Shown in pieces: positions 26,054-35,881 of a stretch of DNA of 64,000 bases. Each line of letters begins with the position of its first letter. The stretch's first letter is position 1. Source of the DNA: Clostridia bacterium. GTDB lineage: Bacteria; Bacillota; Clostridia; Oscillospirales; CAG-272. The DNA lies in contig JAFQEJ010000057.1 of assembly GCA_017399105.1 (NCBI GenBank), positions 1 to 64,000 on the forward strand, written 5' to 3'. The notes under the pieces were generated by a model, which was given only the letters and a program-made list of their open reading frames with translations, did not search any database and was not told the origin of the DNA. The translations under genes were made by a program, and so were the position numbers.

Positions 26054-27106
26054 TTATTTTTTGAATACCCAGCGCTGCTGAATCTGATAGCTGATGACAA
26101 ACAGCGTGCTGTCGGTGAGAATTTTAAGCAGAGTCACCGCCGCAGGATTTTCGGCACCGAGGAGCATGGAGAGCAGCGTGAGAATTCCTCCCGATGCCAG
26201 CATCTGCGCTGCGGCGAGGATGTAATAGCGCAGCATGGAGGATGCTGCCGAGCCCTTCGCGCCGAAAACAGCCTTGTAGTTGTATGTAAAGTTGAAGAGC
26301 GACGAGATCACCCGCGCAATCACCGTGCAGACCATCTCGGCAGCTTTTCCCAGCATCCCGCCAAGCAGCAGTGAAGCCAGATAAAAGACACAGATATCGA
26401 GCAGAGATGAGAACAGCGATCCTGCAAGAAAGCGCAGAATCCGCGCATAGATCCGAAGCGAGTCGCGGATGGGATGGAAGTGAGAGGCGCGATTTTCGTC
26501 TAAATACACCGTCTCGATCTTCACCTCGCGGAAGGGCAGCTTCTCCTTTCCAAGTGCAAGGAGCTGATTTGTCTCAAACTCATAGCGATCTCCCTCCACC
26601 TCGCACCAGCGCGCAAGCTGTTCTCGAGGAATGGCACGCAGTCCCGTCTGCGTATCCGAGATTTTGATGCCGCAGGCTGTGCGGAAGATAAAGGAGGTCA
26701 TACAGTTGCCGAATTTGCTTCTGTCGGGCACCTCGGGCAGATCGAAATCGCGCACACCGAGGACAAAGCAGCCCTCCTCCAGCATTACCTCAGCACATGC
26801 GGCGATATCACGGGGAAGATGCTGTCCGTCGCCGTCTGCGGTGACGATGCCTTTAACCTCGGGGTGTTTCTCAAGCACATATTGCATCGCTGTTTTGAGC
26901 GCGGCGCCCTTTCCCCGATTCACCTCATGAACAAGCAGCGTGAGCCTGTCCGTGCTTATCGGAAAGTTGACCTTGTGTGCGCTGTCGCTGCCGTCATCGA
27001 CAACAATGATGTGAGCAAAGTCATAACTTTGAAGCGCCGCAGCAAGCGCCTTCAGTCTGTGATCCGGATTGAGTGACGGAATAATAACCGCACATGAAAT
27101 GGACAT
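26054..27106 (-). CDS. GT2 glycosyltransferase fused to a GtrA-like membrane domain
   Basis: Protein of 350 aa. Residues 1-220 form a family 2 glycosyltransferase similar to dolichol/polyprenol-phosphate mannosyl or glucosyl transferases (VIIPSLNPDHRL, IIVVDDGSD, NRGKGAALKTAM, VTADGDGQHLP as the DxD region, and ISDTQTGLRAIP). Residues 225-348 form a GtrA-like domain of four membrane helices. Such fusions make or flip polyprenyl-phosphate sugars used to decorate surface polymers. GGAGG precedes the ATG. The PAP2 gene follows. Confidence 0.9.
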   Translation of the reverse strand: MSISCAVIIPSLNPDHRLKALAAALQSYDFAHIIVVDDGSDSAHKVNFPISTDRLTLLVHEVNRGKGAALKTAMQYVLEKHPEVKGIVTADGDGQHLPRDIAACAEVMLEEGCFVLGVRDFDLPEVPDRSKFGNCMTSFIFRTACGIKISDTQTGLRAIPREQLARWCEVEGDRYEFETNQLLALGKEKLPFREVKIETVYLDENRASHFHPIRDSLRIYARILRFLAGSLFSSLLDICVFYLASLLLGGMLGKAAEMVCTVIARVISSLFNFTYNYKAVFGAKGSAASSMLRYYILAAAQMLASGGILTLLSMLLGAENPAAVTLLKILTDSTLFVISYQIQQRWVFKK

Positions 27107-27195
27107 AATTATTTCCTCCCGACATCGGTGGAGTCTGCTGTCATCATTTTACCACATAAACGATGACTTTACAAGCACCGAATAACAGCTTTTGC

Positions 27196-27224
27196 TTTAC
27201 AAAAAATAAATTTTATGTTAAGAT
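27196..27224 (+). promoter_or_regulatory. Promoter of the PHP-GH2 pair
   Basis: TTTACA (27196-27201), 17 bp of mostly A and T, TAAGAT (27219-27224), about 80 bp upstream of the first gene. Confidence 0.6.
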
Positions 27225-27305
27225 AGAGCAGTAGAAGAGCAATATCTTTTGTCCTTCGGCCGGAGATGGCGCTTTTCCATAACGAATGACTGCAGGAGGC
27301 TTTAT

Positions 27306-29453
27306 ATGTCCGAAACACGCTCTCCAATATTTTATTATCTCAATCAAAAGGGCGAAACCGCAAAAATCGAAGCGCGCATGATGCCCATGGGAAAATCCTA
27401 TCATGTGGATATTCTCGATTCCGGCTGGACAAGGCACGCGGGCGATATCCGCGACTGTGTCAGCAGGGGTGGGCATATTGCCGCTGTTGAGCAGATCTCA
27501 CGCGGTATCACAAGGCTGTGGTATATCTGCGGCGACCGTCAGCTTCCCCTTGCCGAAGAGGGAAAATTCTCCCACCCCGCCATCGCCGTCGATGAAAAGC
27601 AGGTCTATGTCGCCTGCGAATCCCGTGAAGAGGGCAAAAACCACATCCTGATTCTGCAGATTTCCACCGATCGGAATGAAATCACAAAGCTCTCCCTCGA
27701 CTGCGGCGATCGTGAATACAGACCTGCCCTTGCGGTGGGAGAGGGATGTCTCCTGCTTCTGACCGAGGCTTTTTACGGCGGTCATTATCATATCCTTGCC
27801 CGCACCCTCCGAGAGGGAAGCTTTACAGCCCCCCATGAAATCGGCTATGCGGACAGTCCCGAGGATGGCAACGACCACGCTCCCGCCGCCGAATGGGATG
27901 GGGAAGCCTTCCTTGTTTCTTTTGAGAGCAACCGCCGTCTGAGCAAAGGCTATATCATGCCCGAGCTGCCCGAGCTGATCATCCCCACCGAGGGACATGG
28001 CTGGGCGATTGAGGGCAGAGTGTTCACCCGCAGACTGCGCCCCGGTGAGGGCATTTCGGTCACTCCCCTTGCAGAGCTTCCTCTCGATACCGCAAGTGCC
28101 GGTGTAACCTCACTATTTAGAACCGACTTCGGCATGGTGCTTGCCCTCTATGAATTTCACCGCGGCTACAGACCCAATCTCTACCTGGAGACAGCGGACG
28201 GCTGGCAAAAGCTTGGAGAGGGAGAGCATACCCCCCACCGGCTGCCGGTCAGCCTCTTCGCAAAGGGGAGTGAGCTGTACTATTCCTACCTCGGAGATAA
28301 GGGCTGCGTTGAGGGTGTGCTCTCCCTTCCGGGCTGTTCGCCAACCGCGAATGACTGCGAATATCAGACCATTGTCCCCGTCAGCCTGCCCCCTGTATCG
28401 GATGCTCAACCCGAGCAGATTACGGTTGGCGATAAAGCCTTCAACATTTACATCGGCGACCTGCACATGCATACAAATGTCTCGCCCTGCAGCATGCATC
28501 CCTTCACCCATTGCTATGAGCCGGAGGATAAATACCGCGTCGCACGGGATTATGTGGGATTGGATTTTGCCCTGATCAACGACCACGATCACATGACCGA
28601 CACCGACTGGGAGCGTATCAGATATGCCGCAGATCTTGCCTATGAGCCGGAGCATTTCGTCTGCTTCCCCGGCTTTGAATGGACCAGCCAGAGCCTTGAC
28701 CCCTACTACGGTCATATGAACCTGCTCTATCTCGATGACGGCGACCTTCACCGCTGTACCTATCATGATGGAGAGCGCTGGGTAGGTTATACCCCCACTC
28801 AGCTGTGGGAAGCCATCGGCGATCATCCTGTGCTGACAACCCCGCATCATACCTCCGCACTGACCCAGGACTATAACTTCGATTACTACAATCCCGCATG
28901 CCAGCGTCTTATTGAGATTTTCAATGTGGGTGGAAGCTATGAATACGATGACTGCGAGTGGTATCCCCCTAACTTCGGCAGAAAGACAAGACGGGGCAAC
29001 TGCGTGGATGAGGCATTTCGCCGCGGCTGGAAGGTTGGCTTTACCTCGGGCGGTGAGCATGAAGGCTGCGGCGTGACGGCGGTGCTTGCCGAAAATCTCA
29101 CCCGTGAAGCCATCTTTAAGGCGCTCTATGACCGGCACACCTTCGCTATGACTCATACCGGCTTTATAGTCGATTTCCGTATCGGCAACAATAGAGAAAC
29201 TGCCATCATGGGCGATGAGCTCAAAGCCGCAGAGCCGCTCACACTCACCTGCAGAATCAAAGCTGAGCGCGGCATCGACTGTGTGCGTCTGATGAAGAAC
29301 AGCAAACCTTACCGCGAATGGAGCGTCGGCGGTGACTCTGCCTTTGAAGCTTCGCTACCCCTGGATGCTTCCCCTTCATATTACTACCTCTTCGTGCGCG
29401 ACAGCACAGGAGAGCTCTGCTGGTCAAGCCCCATCTGGATTGAACATGAATGA
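27306..29453 (+). CDS. Two-part protein: beta-propeller-like region plus PHP/DUF3604-type metal-dependent domain
   Basis: Protein of 715 aa without a signal peptide. Residues 1-370 are beta-rich with repeated S-HPAIAVDEKQVYVA-like and EYRPALAVGEG-like strands, which suggests a propeller or lectin fold. Residues 375-620 look like a PHP or DUF3604 metallo-domain: YIGDLHMHTNVSP, FALINDHDHMTD, PGFEWTS, VLTTPHHTSA and GFTSGGEHEGCG supply the His/Asp/Glu metal ligands. A short C-terminal beta domain follows. GGAGG precedes the chosen ATG at 27306. The GH2 glycosidase follows 27 bp later, so a role in carbohydrate breakdown is likely, though the substrate is unknown. Confidence 0.8.
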   Translation: MSETRSPIFYYLNQKGETAKIEARMMPMGKSYHVDILDSGWTRHAGDIRDCVSRGGHIAAVEQISRGITRLWYICGDRQLPLAEEGKFSHPAIAVDEKQVYVACESREEGKNHILILQISTDRNEITKLSLDCGDREYRPALAVGEGCLLLLTEAFYGGHYHILARTLREGSFTAPHEIGYADSPEDGNDHAPAAEWDGEAFLVSFESNRRLSKGYIMPELPELIIPTEGHGWAIEGRVFTRRLRPGEGISVTPLAELPLDTASAGVTSLFRTDFGMVLALYEFHRGYRPNLYLETADGWQKLGEGEHTPHRLPVSLFAKGSELYYSYLGDKGCVEGVLSLPGCSPTANDCEYQTIVPVSLPPVSDAQPEQITVGDKAFNIYIGDLHMHTNVSPCSMHPFTHCYEPEDKYRVARDYVGLDFALINDHDHMTDTDWERIRYAADLAYEPEHFVCFPGFEWTSQSLDPYYGHMNLLYLDDGDLHRCTYHDGERWVGYTPTQLWEAIGDHPVLTTPHHTSALTQDYNFDYYNPACQRLIEIFNVGGSYEYDDCEWYPPNFGRKTRRGNCVDEAFRRGWKVGFTSGGEHEGCGVTAVLAENLTREAIFKALYDRHTFAMTHTGFIVDFRIGNNRETAIMGDELKAAEPLTLTCRIKAERGIDCVRLMKNSKPYREWSVGGDSAFEASLPLDASPSYYYLFVRDSTGELCWSSPIWIEHE

Positions 29454-29480
29454 ATATAAAGCATTGAAAGGAAAATAACC

Positions 29481-31223
29481 ATGACAGATTTAAGACTTGA
29501 ATATCCGCGTCCCCAATTCGTCCGCCCTGACTGGCTTTGCCTGAACGGTCAGTGGCAGTTTGAAATCGACTTCGGCTGTGAGGGCGAAAACCGCCGCTAT
29601 TTCGAGCGGGAAACGCTGAAGGACGAGATCACCGTCCCCTACTGTCCCGAGAGTGAGCTTTCGGGTATTGGCTATAAGGGCTTCATGAACTGCGTCTGGT
29701 ACCGCAAAGAGGTGACACTCCCCGACAGCTTCAAGGACAAGCGCACCATCCTCCATATCGGCGCTATCGACTACCATGCCAAGCTTTGGGTCAACGGAAA
29801 ATATGCCGCATCCCACAAGGGCGGCTATACTCCCTTCGATGCCGATATCACCGATTTCATCGAAGGCGATCATGTCACCCTTACCCTCTGTGCCTACGAC
29901 GATAACCGCAGCGGCAAGCAGCCCTCGGGCAAGCAGAGTATGCTCTATCAGTCTCACGGATGCTTCTATACCCGTACCACCGGCATCTGGCAGAGCGTGT
30001 GGCTGGAGCCTGTCGATGCTGCACATATTCTCCGCTTCCGTGCCTATCCCGATATCACCACCCCCTCGGTATCCCTCCATCTCGACCTCACCGAGGCCTG
30101 CCTGGGTGCCGTACTGACAGTCGAAGCTTCCTTCGATGGAAAGCCCATGGGACGCGCTGTCACCACAGTCAACTCCCGTACCGCAGACGTATGCCTTTCC
30201 CTTACCGAGGCGCATCTCTGGGATCTGGGACAGGGCAATCTCTATGATCTCACCTTTAAGCTAACCCGCGGCGATCATCTCCTTGATGTGGTTGAAGCCT
30301 ACTTCGGTCTGCGTCAGGTCGGTCTTGATCGGAAGGGCATGACCCTCAATGGCCGCTATGTCTTCGGCCGCTTTGTGCTGGATCAGGGCTTCTATCCAGA
30401 CGGCATCTATACCGCTCCCTCGGATGAGGCACTTCGTATGGATGTGGTTAATTCCATGAAGCTGGGTTTCAACGGCGCAAGACTGCATGAGAAGATTTTC
30501 GAGCCCCGTCTCCTTTACTGGGCAGATAAGCTCGGCTATATGGTCTGGGGCGAGCATGGAAACTGGGGCATGAGCGTCCTTGATGCAGGCTCGGTGATGA
30601 ACTTCCTGCCCGAGTGGCTGGAGGCTGTCGAGCGCGATTTTTCCCATCCCTCCATCATCGGCTGGTGTCCCTTCAATGAGACCTGGGACGAGGGAGGAAA
30701 CCGCCAATGTGACGATGTGCTCCGCCTTGTCTACCTTGCTACCAAAGCCGCCGATAAAACCCGTCCCTGCATCGATACCAGCGGCAATTTCCATGTTGTC
30801 ACCGACATTTTCGATGTCCACGATTACGAGCAGGATCCGGTGAAGTTTGCGTCCTACTATGAAAAGATTGCTTCCGACGGCATCATCCGTGACCAGATCG
30901 AGCGAGGCTCCCCCGGACGTCAGGTCTATAACCGTAAGCTTCCTGTCTTTATGAGCGAATACGGCGGCATCCGCTGGGTCGAGGGCGACAACGAAGGCTG
31001 GGGTTATGGCAACTCGGTCACAACCAAGGAAGAATTTTTCGCCCGCTATAAAGGCCTTACCGACGCGATTCTCGATAATCCCTCCTTCATGGGATTCTGC
31101 TATACCCAGCTCTATGACGTGGAGCAGGAGATGAACGGCTGCATGACCTATGACCGCAAATTCAAGTTCGAGCCGGAGCTCTTCTATGCAATCAATACCC
31201 GCAAAGCGGCGATTGAGGAATAA
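29481..31223 (+). CDS. Glycoside hydrolase family 2 enzyme (beta-galactosidase/glucuronidase type)
   Basis: Cytoplasmic glycosidase of 580 aa with no signal peptide. Three-part layout: an N-terminal jelly-roll sugar-binding domain (1-170, YRKEVTLPDSFKDKRTILHI, AKLWVNGKYAASHKGGYTPF), an Ig-like domain (175-275) and a TIM barrel (280-570). The likely acid/base Glu is in WCPFNETWDEGG and the nucleophile in FMSEYGGI. It is shorter than LacZ-type enzymes and closer to compact GH2 members; the sugar specificity cannot be read from sequence alone. It follows the PHP-type gene and ends before a hairpin terminator. Confidence 0.9.
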   Translation: MTDLRLEYPRPQFVRPDWLCLNGQWQFEIDFGCEGENRRYFERETLKDEITVPYCPESELSGIGYKGFMNCVWYRKEVTLPDSFKDKRTILHIGAIDYHAKLWVNGKYAASHKGGYTPFDADITDFIEGDHVTLTLCAYDDNRSGKQPSGKQSMLYQSHGCFYTRTTGIWQSVWLEPVDAAHILRFRAYPDITTPSVSLHLDLTEACLGAVLTVEASFDGKPMGRAVTTVNSRTADVCLSLTEAHLWDLGQGNLYDLTFKLTRGDHLLDVVEAYFGLRQVGLDRKGMTLNGRYVFGRFVLDQGFYPDGIYTAPSDEALRMDVVNSMKLGFNGARLHEKIFEPRLLYWADKLGYMVWGEHGNWGMSVLDAGSVMNFLPEWLEAVERDFSHPSIIGWCPFNETWDEGGNRQCDDVLRLVYLATKAADKTRPCIDTSGNFHVVTDIFDVHDYEQDPVKFASYYEKIASDGIIRDQIERGSPGRQVYNRKLPVFMSEYGGIRWVEGDNEGWGYGNSVTTKEEFFARYKGLTDAILDNPSFMGFCYTQLYDVEQEMNGCMTYDRKFKFEPELFYAINTRKAAIEE

Positions 31224-31237
31224 ATCAAATTAAATTG

Positions 31238-31265
31238 AAAGAGGAAGGTTACCCTTCCTCTTTTT
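31238..31265. terminator. Shared terminator between convergent GH2 and UPF0291 genes
   Basis: Perfect 11-bp stem AAAGAGGAAGG / CCTTCCTCTTT with a 4-nt loop. On the plus strand TTTTTC follows. The stem includes the TAA of the convergent small gene (31249-31251). Confidence 0.75.
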
Positions 31266-31467
31266 CGTTCTTCGCTTTCAGCTTGACCTTGGTTCCGTCA
31301 GCATGCTGAATATAGGTGTTGTCCAAAATTCCGCGCAGCGAGCGGCGGTAGGACTCGATATACTCCTTATGAAGCTGTGCGCGCTCTTCATGCTCTTCTT
31401 CGGTGAGTCCCTCGCTCTTCAGCTTTCGGGCAAGGGCGTTGATGCGGTCGATCTTACTCTGTTCCAT
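31249..31467 (-). CDS. UPF0291 / DUF896 family protein
   Basis: Small cytoplasmic protein of 72 aa with the family pattern IDRINALARKLKSEGLTEEE, HKEYIESYRRSLRGILDN and DGTKVKLK. It corresponds to the B. subtilis YnzC/YneR-neighbour type; family function is not established. I chose the ATG at 31467 (MEQSKID), the usual start, with GGAG upstream; the longer frame adds an atypical N-terminus. It is a single gene after gdhA, convergent with the GH2 gene. Confidence 0.9.
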   Translation of the reverse strand: MEQSKIDRINALARKLKSEGLTEEEHEERAQLHKEYIESYRRSLRGILDNTYIQHADGTKVKLKAKNEKEEG

Positions 31468-31574
31468 TCTGTAACTCCGTTTTTCATTGATACTGTTATT
31501 GTACAATAAAGCCTGTATTTTGTCAAGATCGATCTTTCCCCCGGATATGCAGACTCCGAAAAGAAGCAGGTTGT

Positions 31575-31599
31575 AAAAAAGGGAGGCAAAAAGCCTCCC
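31575..31599 (-). terminator. Terminator of gdhA
   Basis: Perfect 7-bp stem GGGAGGC / GCCTCCC with a 5-nt loop, followed on the minus strand by six T residues, 18 bp after the gdhA stop. Confidence 0.85.
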
Positions 31600-31617
31600 C
31601 TTCCTATGTAATTGCGA

Positions 31618-32973
31618 TTAATAGCAGATGCCCTGCCAGAGCATAGCGTTTGCAACCTTGATGAAGCCGGCGATGTTAGCACCTGCAACCAGGTCACCCT
31701 CAACACCGTATTCTTTTGCAGCTGCAACAGAGCTGTCGTAGATGTTCTTCATGATCTGCTTCAGCTTTGCGTCAACCTCTTCTGCTGTCCAGCTGTAGCG
31801 CATGGAGTTCTGGCTCATTTCGAGACCGGATACAGCTACGCCGCCTGCGTTAACTGCCTTGGAGGGAGCAACAACAACACCGTTTGCCTTGAGGTATGCC
31901 ATAGCCTCGTTGGTGGTAGGCATGTTGGAAACCTCAACATAATACTTGATGCCGTTTTCGACTATCTGCTTAGCCTCTTCGATGCCAACCTCGTTCTGAG
32001 TGGCGCAGGGCATGAGAACGTCAGCCTTAACGCCCCAGGGCTTCTTGCCTGCATAGAAGGGAACACCGAACTTGTCTGCATAGTCCTGAACCTTGTTGCG
32101 GCAGGAAGCACGCATTTCGAGCATGAAATCGATCTTTTCCTTGGTGTTGACACCGTTCTCGTCATAGATGTAGCCGTCGGGACCCGAGATGGTTACAACC
32201 TTGCCGCCCAGCTCAGCGATCTTCTGAACGGTACCCCATGCAACGTTGCCGAAGCCGGATACTGCGAAGGTCTTGCCCTTAACCTCCTCACCGAAAGAAG
32301 CGAGCATGTTCTGGGTGTAGTATACTGCGCCGTAGCCAGTAGCTTCGGGACGGATGAGAGAACCGCCGGAGGTGCGGTCCTTACCGGTGAGAACGCCTGT
32401 GAACTCGTTGCGGAGTCTCTTGTACTGACCGAAGAGGTAACCAACCTCACGTGCGCCAACGCCGATATCACCTGCGGGAACGTCGGTGTCGGGACCGATG
32501 TGCTTTGCAAGCTCTGTCATAAAGGACTGGCAGAAACGCATAACCTCGCCGTCCGACTTACCGGTGGGATCGAAGTCAGAGCCGCCCTTACCGCCGCCCA
32601 TGGGAAGGCTGGTGAGCGAGTTCTTGAAGGTCTGCTCGAAGCCGAGGAACTTCATGATGGAGAGGTTTACTGTGGGATGGAAACGGAGACCGCCCTTGTA
32701 GGGACCGATGGCAGAGTTGAACTGTACACGATAGCCGCGGTTAACCTGAACCTTGCCTGCGTCGTCTACCCAGCTTACACGGAAGCTGATAGCGCGCTCG
32801 GGCTCGCACATACGCTCAACAACGCCTGCCTTAACGATGTCGGGACGGCGCTCAATAACAGGCTCGATGGTAGAGAGAACTTCTGCCACTGTCTGAAGAA
32901 ATTCGGGCTCGCCGGGATTGCGCTTGCATACGTTCTCATAGACCGATGCAAGATAATCATTTTTGAACTGCAT
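31618..32973 (-). CDS. gdhA: NADP-type glutamate dehydrogenase
   Basis: Converts 2-oxoglutarate and ammonium to glutamate, 451 aa, the usual length for the hexameric bacterial enzyme. The substrate domain has NRGYRVQFNSAIGPYKGGLR and the catalytic-Lys region LPMGGGKGGSDFDP. The Rossmann domain has FAVSGFGNVAWG. The C-terminal part has EVSNMPTTNEA and NAGGVAVSGLEMSQNS. Cofactor preference for NADP is inferred from overall similarity to assimilatory enzymes. I chose the ATG at 32973 (GGAGG 8 nt upstream) rather than an upstream TTG. It is a single-gene unit with promoter and terminator. Confidence 0.96.
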   Translation of the reverse strand: MQFKNDYLASVYENVCKRNPGEPEFLQTVAEVLSTIEPVIERRPDIVKAGVVERMCEPERAISFRVSWVDDAGKVQVNRGYRVQFNSAIGPYKGGLRFHPTVNLSIMKFLGFEQTFKNSLTSLPMGGGKGGSDFDPTGKSDGEVMRFCQSFMTELAKHIGPDTDVPAGDIGVGAREVGYLFGQYKRLRNEFTGVLTGKDRTSGGSLIRPEATGYGAVYYTQNMLASFGEEVKGKTFAVSGFGNVAWGTVQKIAELGGKVVTISGPDGYIYDENGVNTKEKIDFMLEMRASCRNKVQDYADKFGVPFYAGKKPWGVKADVLMPCATQNEVGIEEAKQIVENGIKYYVEVSNMPTTNEAMAYLKANGVVVAPSKAVNAGGVAVSGLEMSQNSMRYSWTAEEVDAKLKQIMKNIYDSSVAAAKEYGVEGDLVAGANIAGFIKVANAMLWQGICY

Positions 32974-33014
32974 AATATGATCCTCCAAAAATATTTTGAA
33001 ATGTATGATACAAT

Positions 33015-33043
33015 ATTATATATGAAATTTTAGAAATTTACAA
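33015..33043 (-). promoter_or_regulatory. Promoter of gdhA
   Basis: On the minus strand TTGTAA (33043-33038), 17 bp very AT-rich spacer, TATAAT (33020-33015). Confidence 0.65.
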
Positions 33044-33136
33044 TACTAAAATCTCATCCTTCATATTATTTTTACATTTTCTTACATTAAACGACTTTTA
33101 TTTCCAAATTCAGTCCATAGCTCCCAATCAAAGGAA

Positions 33137-35836
33137 TTACTTCTTGATCTTGGAGATTGCCTTGATGACGCCATCGAGGGTGTCCTTGTACTTGCGGAGC
33201 TTTTCACGCTCAGCTTCCACAACATTTGCGGGAGCCTTTGCGATGAAGCCCTCATTGCCCAGCTTCTTTTCAAGACGGCTGATCTCGCCCTCAGTATTCG
33301 CCTTTTCCTTCTCGAGACGGGCAAGCTCCTTCTCAAAGTCGATCATATCGGCAAGCGGGATATAGACTGTCGCCGAATCGGTGATGATCTGAACCGCAGA
33401 GTCGTCGTGGTATTCGTCCACAATGGCAACGGTGGATGCTGAAGCCATTTTCTCAAAGAAAGCGGAAGTCTTGTCGCTGAAGGTGTCCTTTGCCTCGGTG
33501 ACGATATAGAGCGCAGCGCGTCTGGAGGGCGGAACATTCATCTCGGAGCGGCGGTTTCGGATGGCACGGATGGCGGTGATGAGACGGCTCATGCGCTCCT
33601 CGTCAGCAGCGAAATTCAGGGCGGGATTATACTCGGGATAATCGGAGATCATGATGCTCTCGCCCTCATGAGGCAGCGACTGCCAGATTTCCTCTGTGAT
33701 GAAGGGCATGAAGGGATGGAGCAGCTTGAGGGTGCTTGAGAAGACATAGGAGATAACCTTCTGTGCGGTCAGATTGCTCTCGCTTCCGCGGTCAAAGAGT
33801 CTCGGCTTGACAAGCTCAATATACCAGTCGCAGAAGATGTCCCAGATAAAGTCATAAAGCTTTGCCAGCGCAACGCCCAGCTCATAGCCATCAATGTTGT
33901 TTGTCACATCAGCAACCAGCGTGTTGTAGAGCGAGAGAATCCACTTATCCTCCAGCGCAAGCTCCTCCTCAGCCGGCAGGGAAAGTTCCTCGATATCCAG
34001 ATTCATGAGGATGAAGCGAGCAGCATTCCATACCTTGTTGTTGAAGTTGCGGGCAGCCTCGATCTTTTCATCCGAGAAGCGCATGTCGTTTCCGGGGCTG
34101 TTGCCGGTAGCAAGGGCAAAGCGGAGCGCATCTGCACCGTAGGTGTCGATGATTTCAAGGGGATCGATGCCGTTGCCCAGCGACTTGGACATCTTGCGTC
34201 CCTTGGCATCGCGAACCAGACCGTGGATGAGAACGGTATCAAAGGGAGCCTTGCCGGTGTATTCCAGACCGCTGAAGATCATGCGGGATACCCAGAAGGT
34301 GATGATATCGTAACCTGTAACCAGGGTGGAGGTGGGATAGTATTTCTTCAGATCCTCTGTATCCTCGGGCCAGCCAAGGGTAGAGAAGGGCCAAAGTGCG
34401 GAGGAGAACCAGGTATCGAGAGTATCGGGATCCTGCTCCATCGGCTTGCCGCACTTGGGGCAGATGGCAGAGGCCTCCTTGGTAACAACCATTTCGCCGC
34501 AGTCCTCGCAGTAGAAGGCAGGGATCCTGTGACCCCACCATAACTGACGGGAGATGCACCAGTCGCGGATGTTTTCCATCCAGTGGAAGTAGTTCTTGTC
34601 AAATCTCTCGGGAACGAAGCGGATGTCACCCGAGCGAACTGCATCAATAGCAGGCTTTGCCAGCGGCTCCATCTTGACGAACCACTGCTTGGATACCATC
34701 GGCTCGATGACATGGTGGCAGCGGTAGCAGGTGCCGACGTTGTGGGTAAGCGGCTCAACCGACTTGAGCAGACCTGCTTCCTTCAGATCCTCAAGGATAA
34801 CCTTGCGTGCTTCCTCTGTGGTCAAGCCTGCATACTTGCCGCAGTCGAGAACCTCGGGCTCACCTACAGCAGCAGTGCCGCGTGCAACAGAATCCTCCCA
34901 CTCGGCGCGATCAGCAGCACCGGTCATCTTACCGTCATAGGTAAAGACACGCACCTGAGGCAGATTGTGACGCTGGCCAACCTCGTAGTCATTGGGATCG
35001 TGAGCAGGGGTGATCTTAACCACACCGGTACCCTTGGTCATATCGGCATGCTCGTCGCAGACAATCGGGATTTCCTTGTTGATCAGGGGAAGAAGCACAT
35101 GACAGCCATGGAGATGTGCGTAACGGGGATCCTCTGCATTGATGGCAACAGCCGTATCGCCCAGCATGGTTTCGGGACGTGTGGTGGCAAGCTCAAGCAT
35201 CTCGCCGGTCTCCTTGACAGGGTAGAGGAGGTGGTAGAAGTTGCCGTTCTGATCCTCGTATTCAACTTCAGCGTCCGAGATGGAGGTCTTGCAGGTGGTG
35301 CACCAGTTGACCATACGGTTGCCGCGGTAGATCAGACCCTTCTCATAGAGACGGACGAAAACCTCGCGAACCGCCTCGGAGCAGCCTTCATCGAGGGTGA
35401 AGCGCTCACGCGACCAGTCGCAGGAGGAGCCCAGCTTCTTTAACTGTTCGATGATGCGTCCGCCGTACTTTGCCTTCCATGCCCATGCGCGCTCAAGGAA
35501 GCCGTCGCGTCCGATGTCGTCCTTGGTGAGACCCTCCGCGCGCATCGCTTCAACGATCTTAGCCTCGGTTGCGATCGAAGCATGGTCGGTGCCGGGAACC
35601 CAAAGGGTGGGGAAGCCCTTCATACGCTTGTAGCGGATGAGAATATCCTGCAGGGTGTTGTCGAGGGCATGACCCATGTGGAGCTGACCTGTGATATTGG
35701 GAGGCGGAATGACGATCGAGAAGTGAGGCTTCGTGTCATCGCCTGCGGGCTTGAAATAGCCCTTTTCCTGCCACTGCGCGTAGAGGCGATCCTCAAGCTC
35801 GGCAGGTGAATAGGTTTTAGCAAGTTCCTTTTTCAC
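33137..35836 (-). CDS. valS: Valine--tRNA ligase, class I
   Basis: Charges tRNA-Val, 899 aa. The HIGH-type motif is in PPNITGQLHMGHALDN and the KMSKS loop in GRKMSKSLGNG. The editing domain (about 190-340) contains ATTRPETMLGDTAVAINAED. Zinc-ligand cysteines appear in YCEDCGEM and CPKCGKPM. The anticodon-binding domain covers 600-760, and a C-terminal coiled coil (815-895) contacts tRNA. A T-box leader precedes it and a strong promoter lies upstream, so expression should follow uncharged tRNA-Val. Confidence 0.98.
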   Translation of the reverse strand: MKKELAKTYSPAELEDRLYAQWQEKGYFKPAGDDTKPHFSIVIPPPNITGQLHMGHALDNTLQDILIRYKRMKGFPTLWVPGTDHASIATEAKIVEAMRAEGLTKDDIGRDGFLERAWAWKAKYGGRIIEQLKKLGSSCDWSRERFTLDEGCSEAVREVFVRLYEKGLIYRGNRMVNWCTTCKTSISDAEVEYEDQNGNFYHLLYPVKETGEMLELATTRPETMLGDTAVAINAEDPRYAHLHGCHVLLPLINKEIPIVCDEHADMTKGTGVVKITPAHDPNDYEVGQRHNLPQVRVFTYDGKMTGAADRAEWEDSVARGTAAVGEPEVLDCGKYAGLTTEEARKVILEDLKEAGLLKSVEPLTHNVGTCYRCHHVIEPMVSKQWFVKMEPLAKPAIDAVRSGDIRFVPERFDKNYFHWMENIRDWCISRQLWWGHRIPAFYCEDCGEMVVTKEASAICPKCGKPMEQDPDTLDTWFSSALWPFSTLGWPEDTEDLKKYYPTSTLVTGYDIITFWVSRMIFSGLEYTGKAPFDTVLIHGLVRDAKGRKMSKSLGNGIDPLEIIDTYGADALRFALATGNSPGNDMRFSDEKIEAARNFNNKVWNAARFILMNLDIEELSLPAEEELALEDKWILSLYNTLVADVTNNIDGYELGVALAKLYDFIWDIFCDWYIELVKPRLFDRGSESNLTAQKVISYVFSSTLKLLHPFMPFITEEIWQSLPHEGESIMISDYPEYNPALNFAADEERMSRLITAIRAIRNRRSEMNVPPSRRAALYIVTEAKDTFSDKTSAFFEKMASASTVAIVDEYHDDSAVQIITDSATVYIPLADMIDFEKELARLEKEKANTEGEISRLEKKLGNEGFIAKAPANVVEAEREKLRKYKDTLDGVIKAISKIKK

Positions 35837-35881
35837 TTGAAATCTTCCTTTCGTTTATAGAGAATAATGATTTACGGAAAA

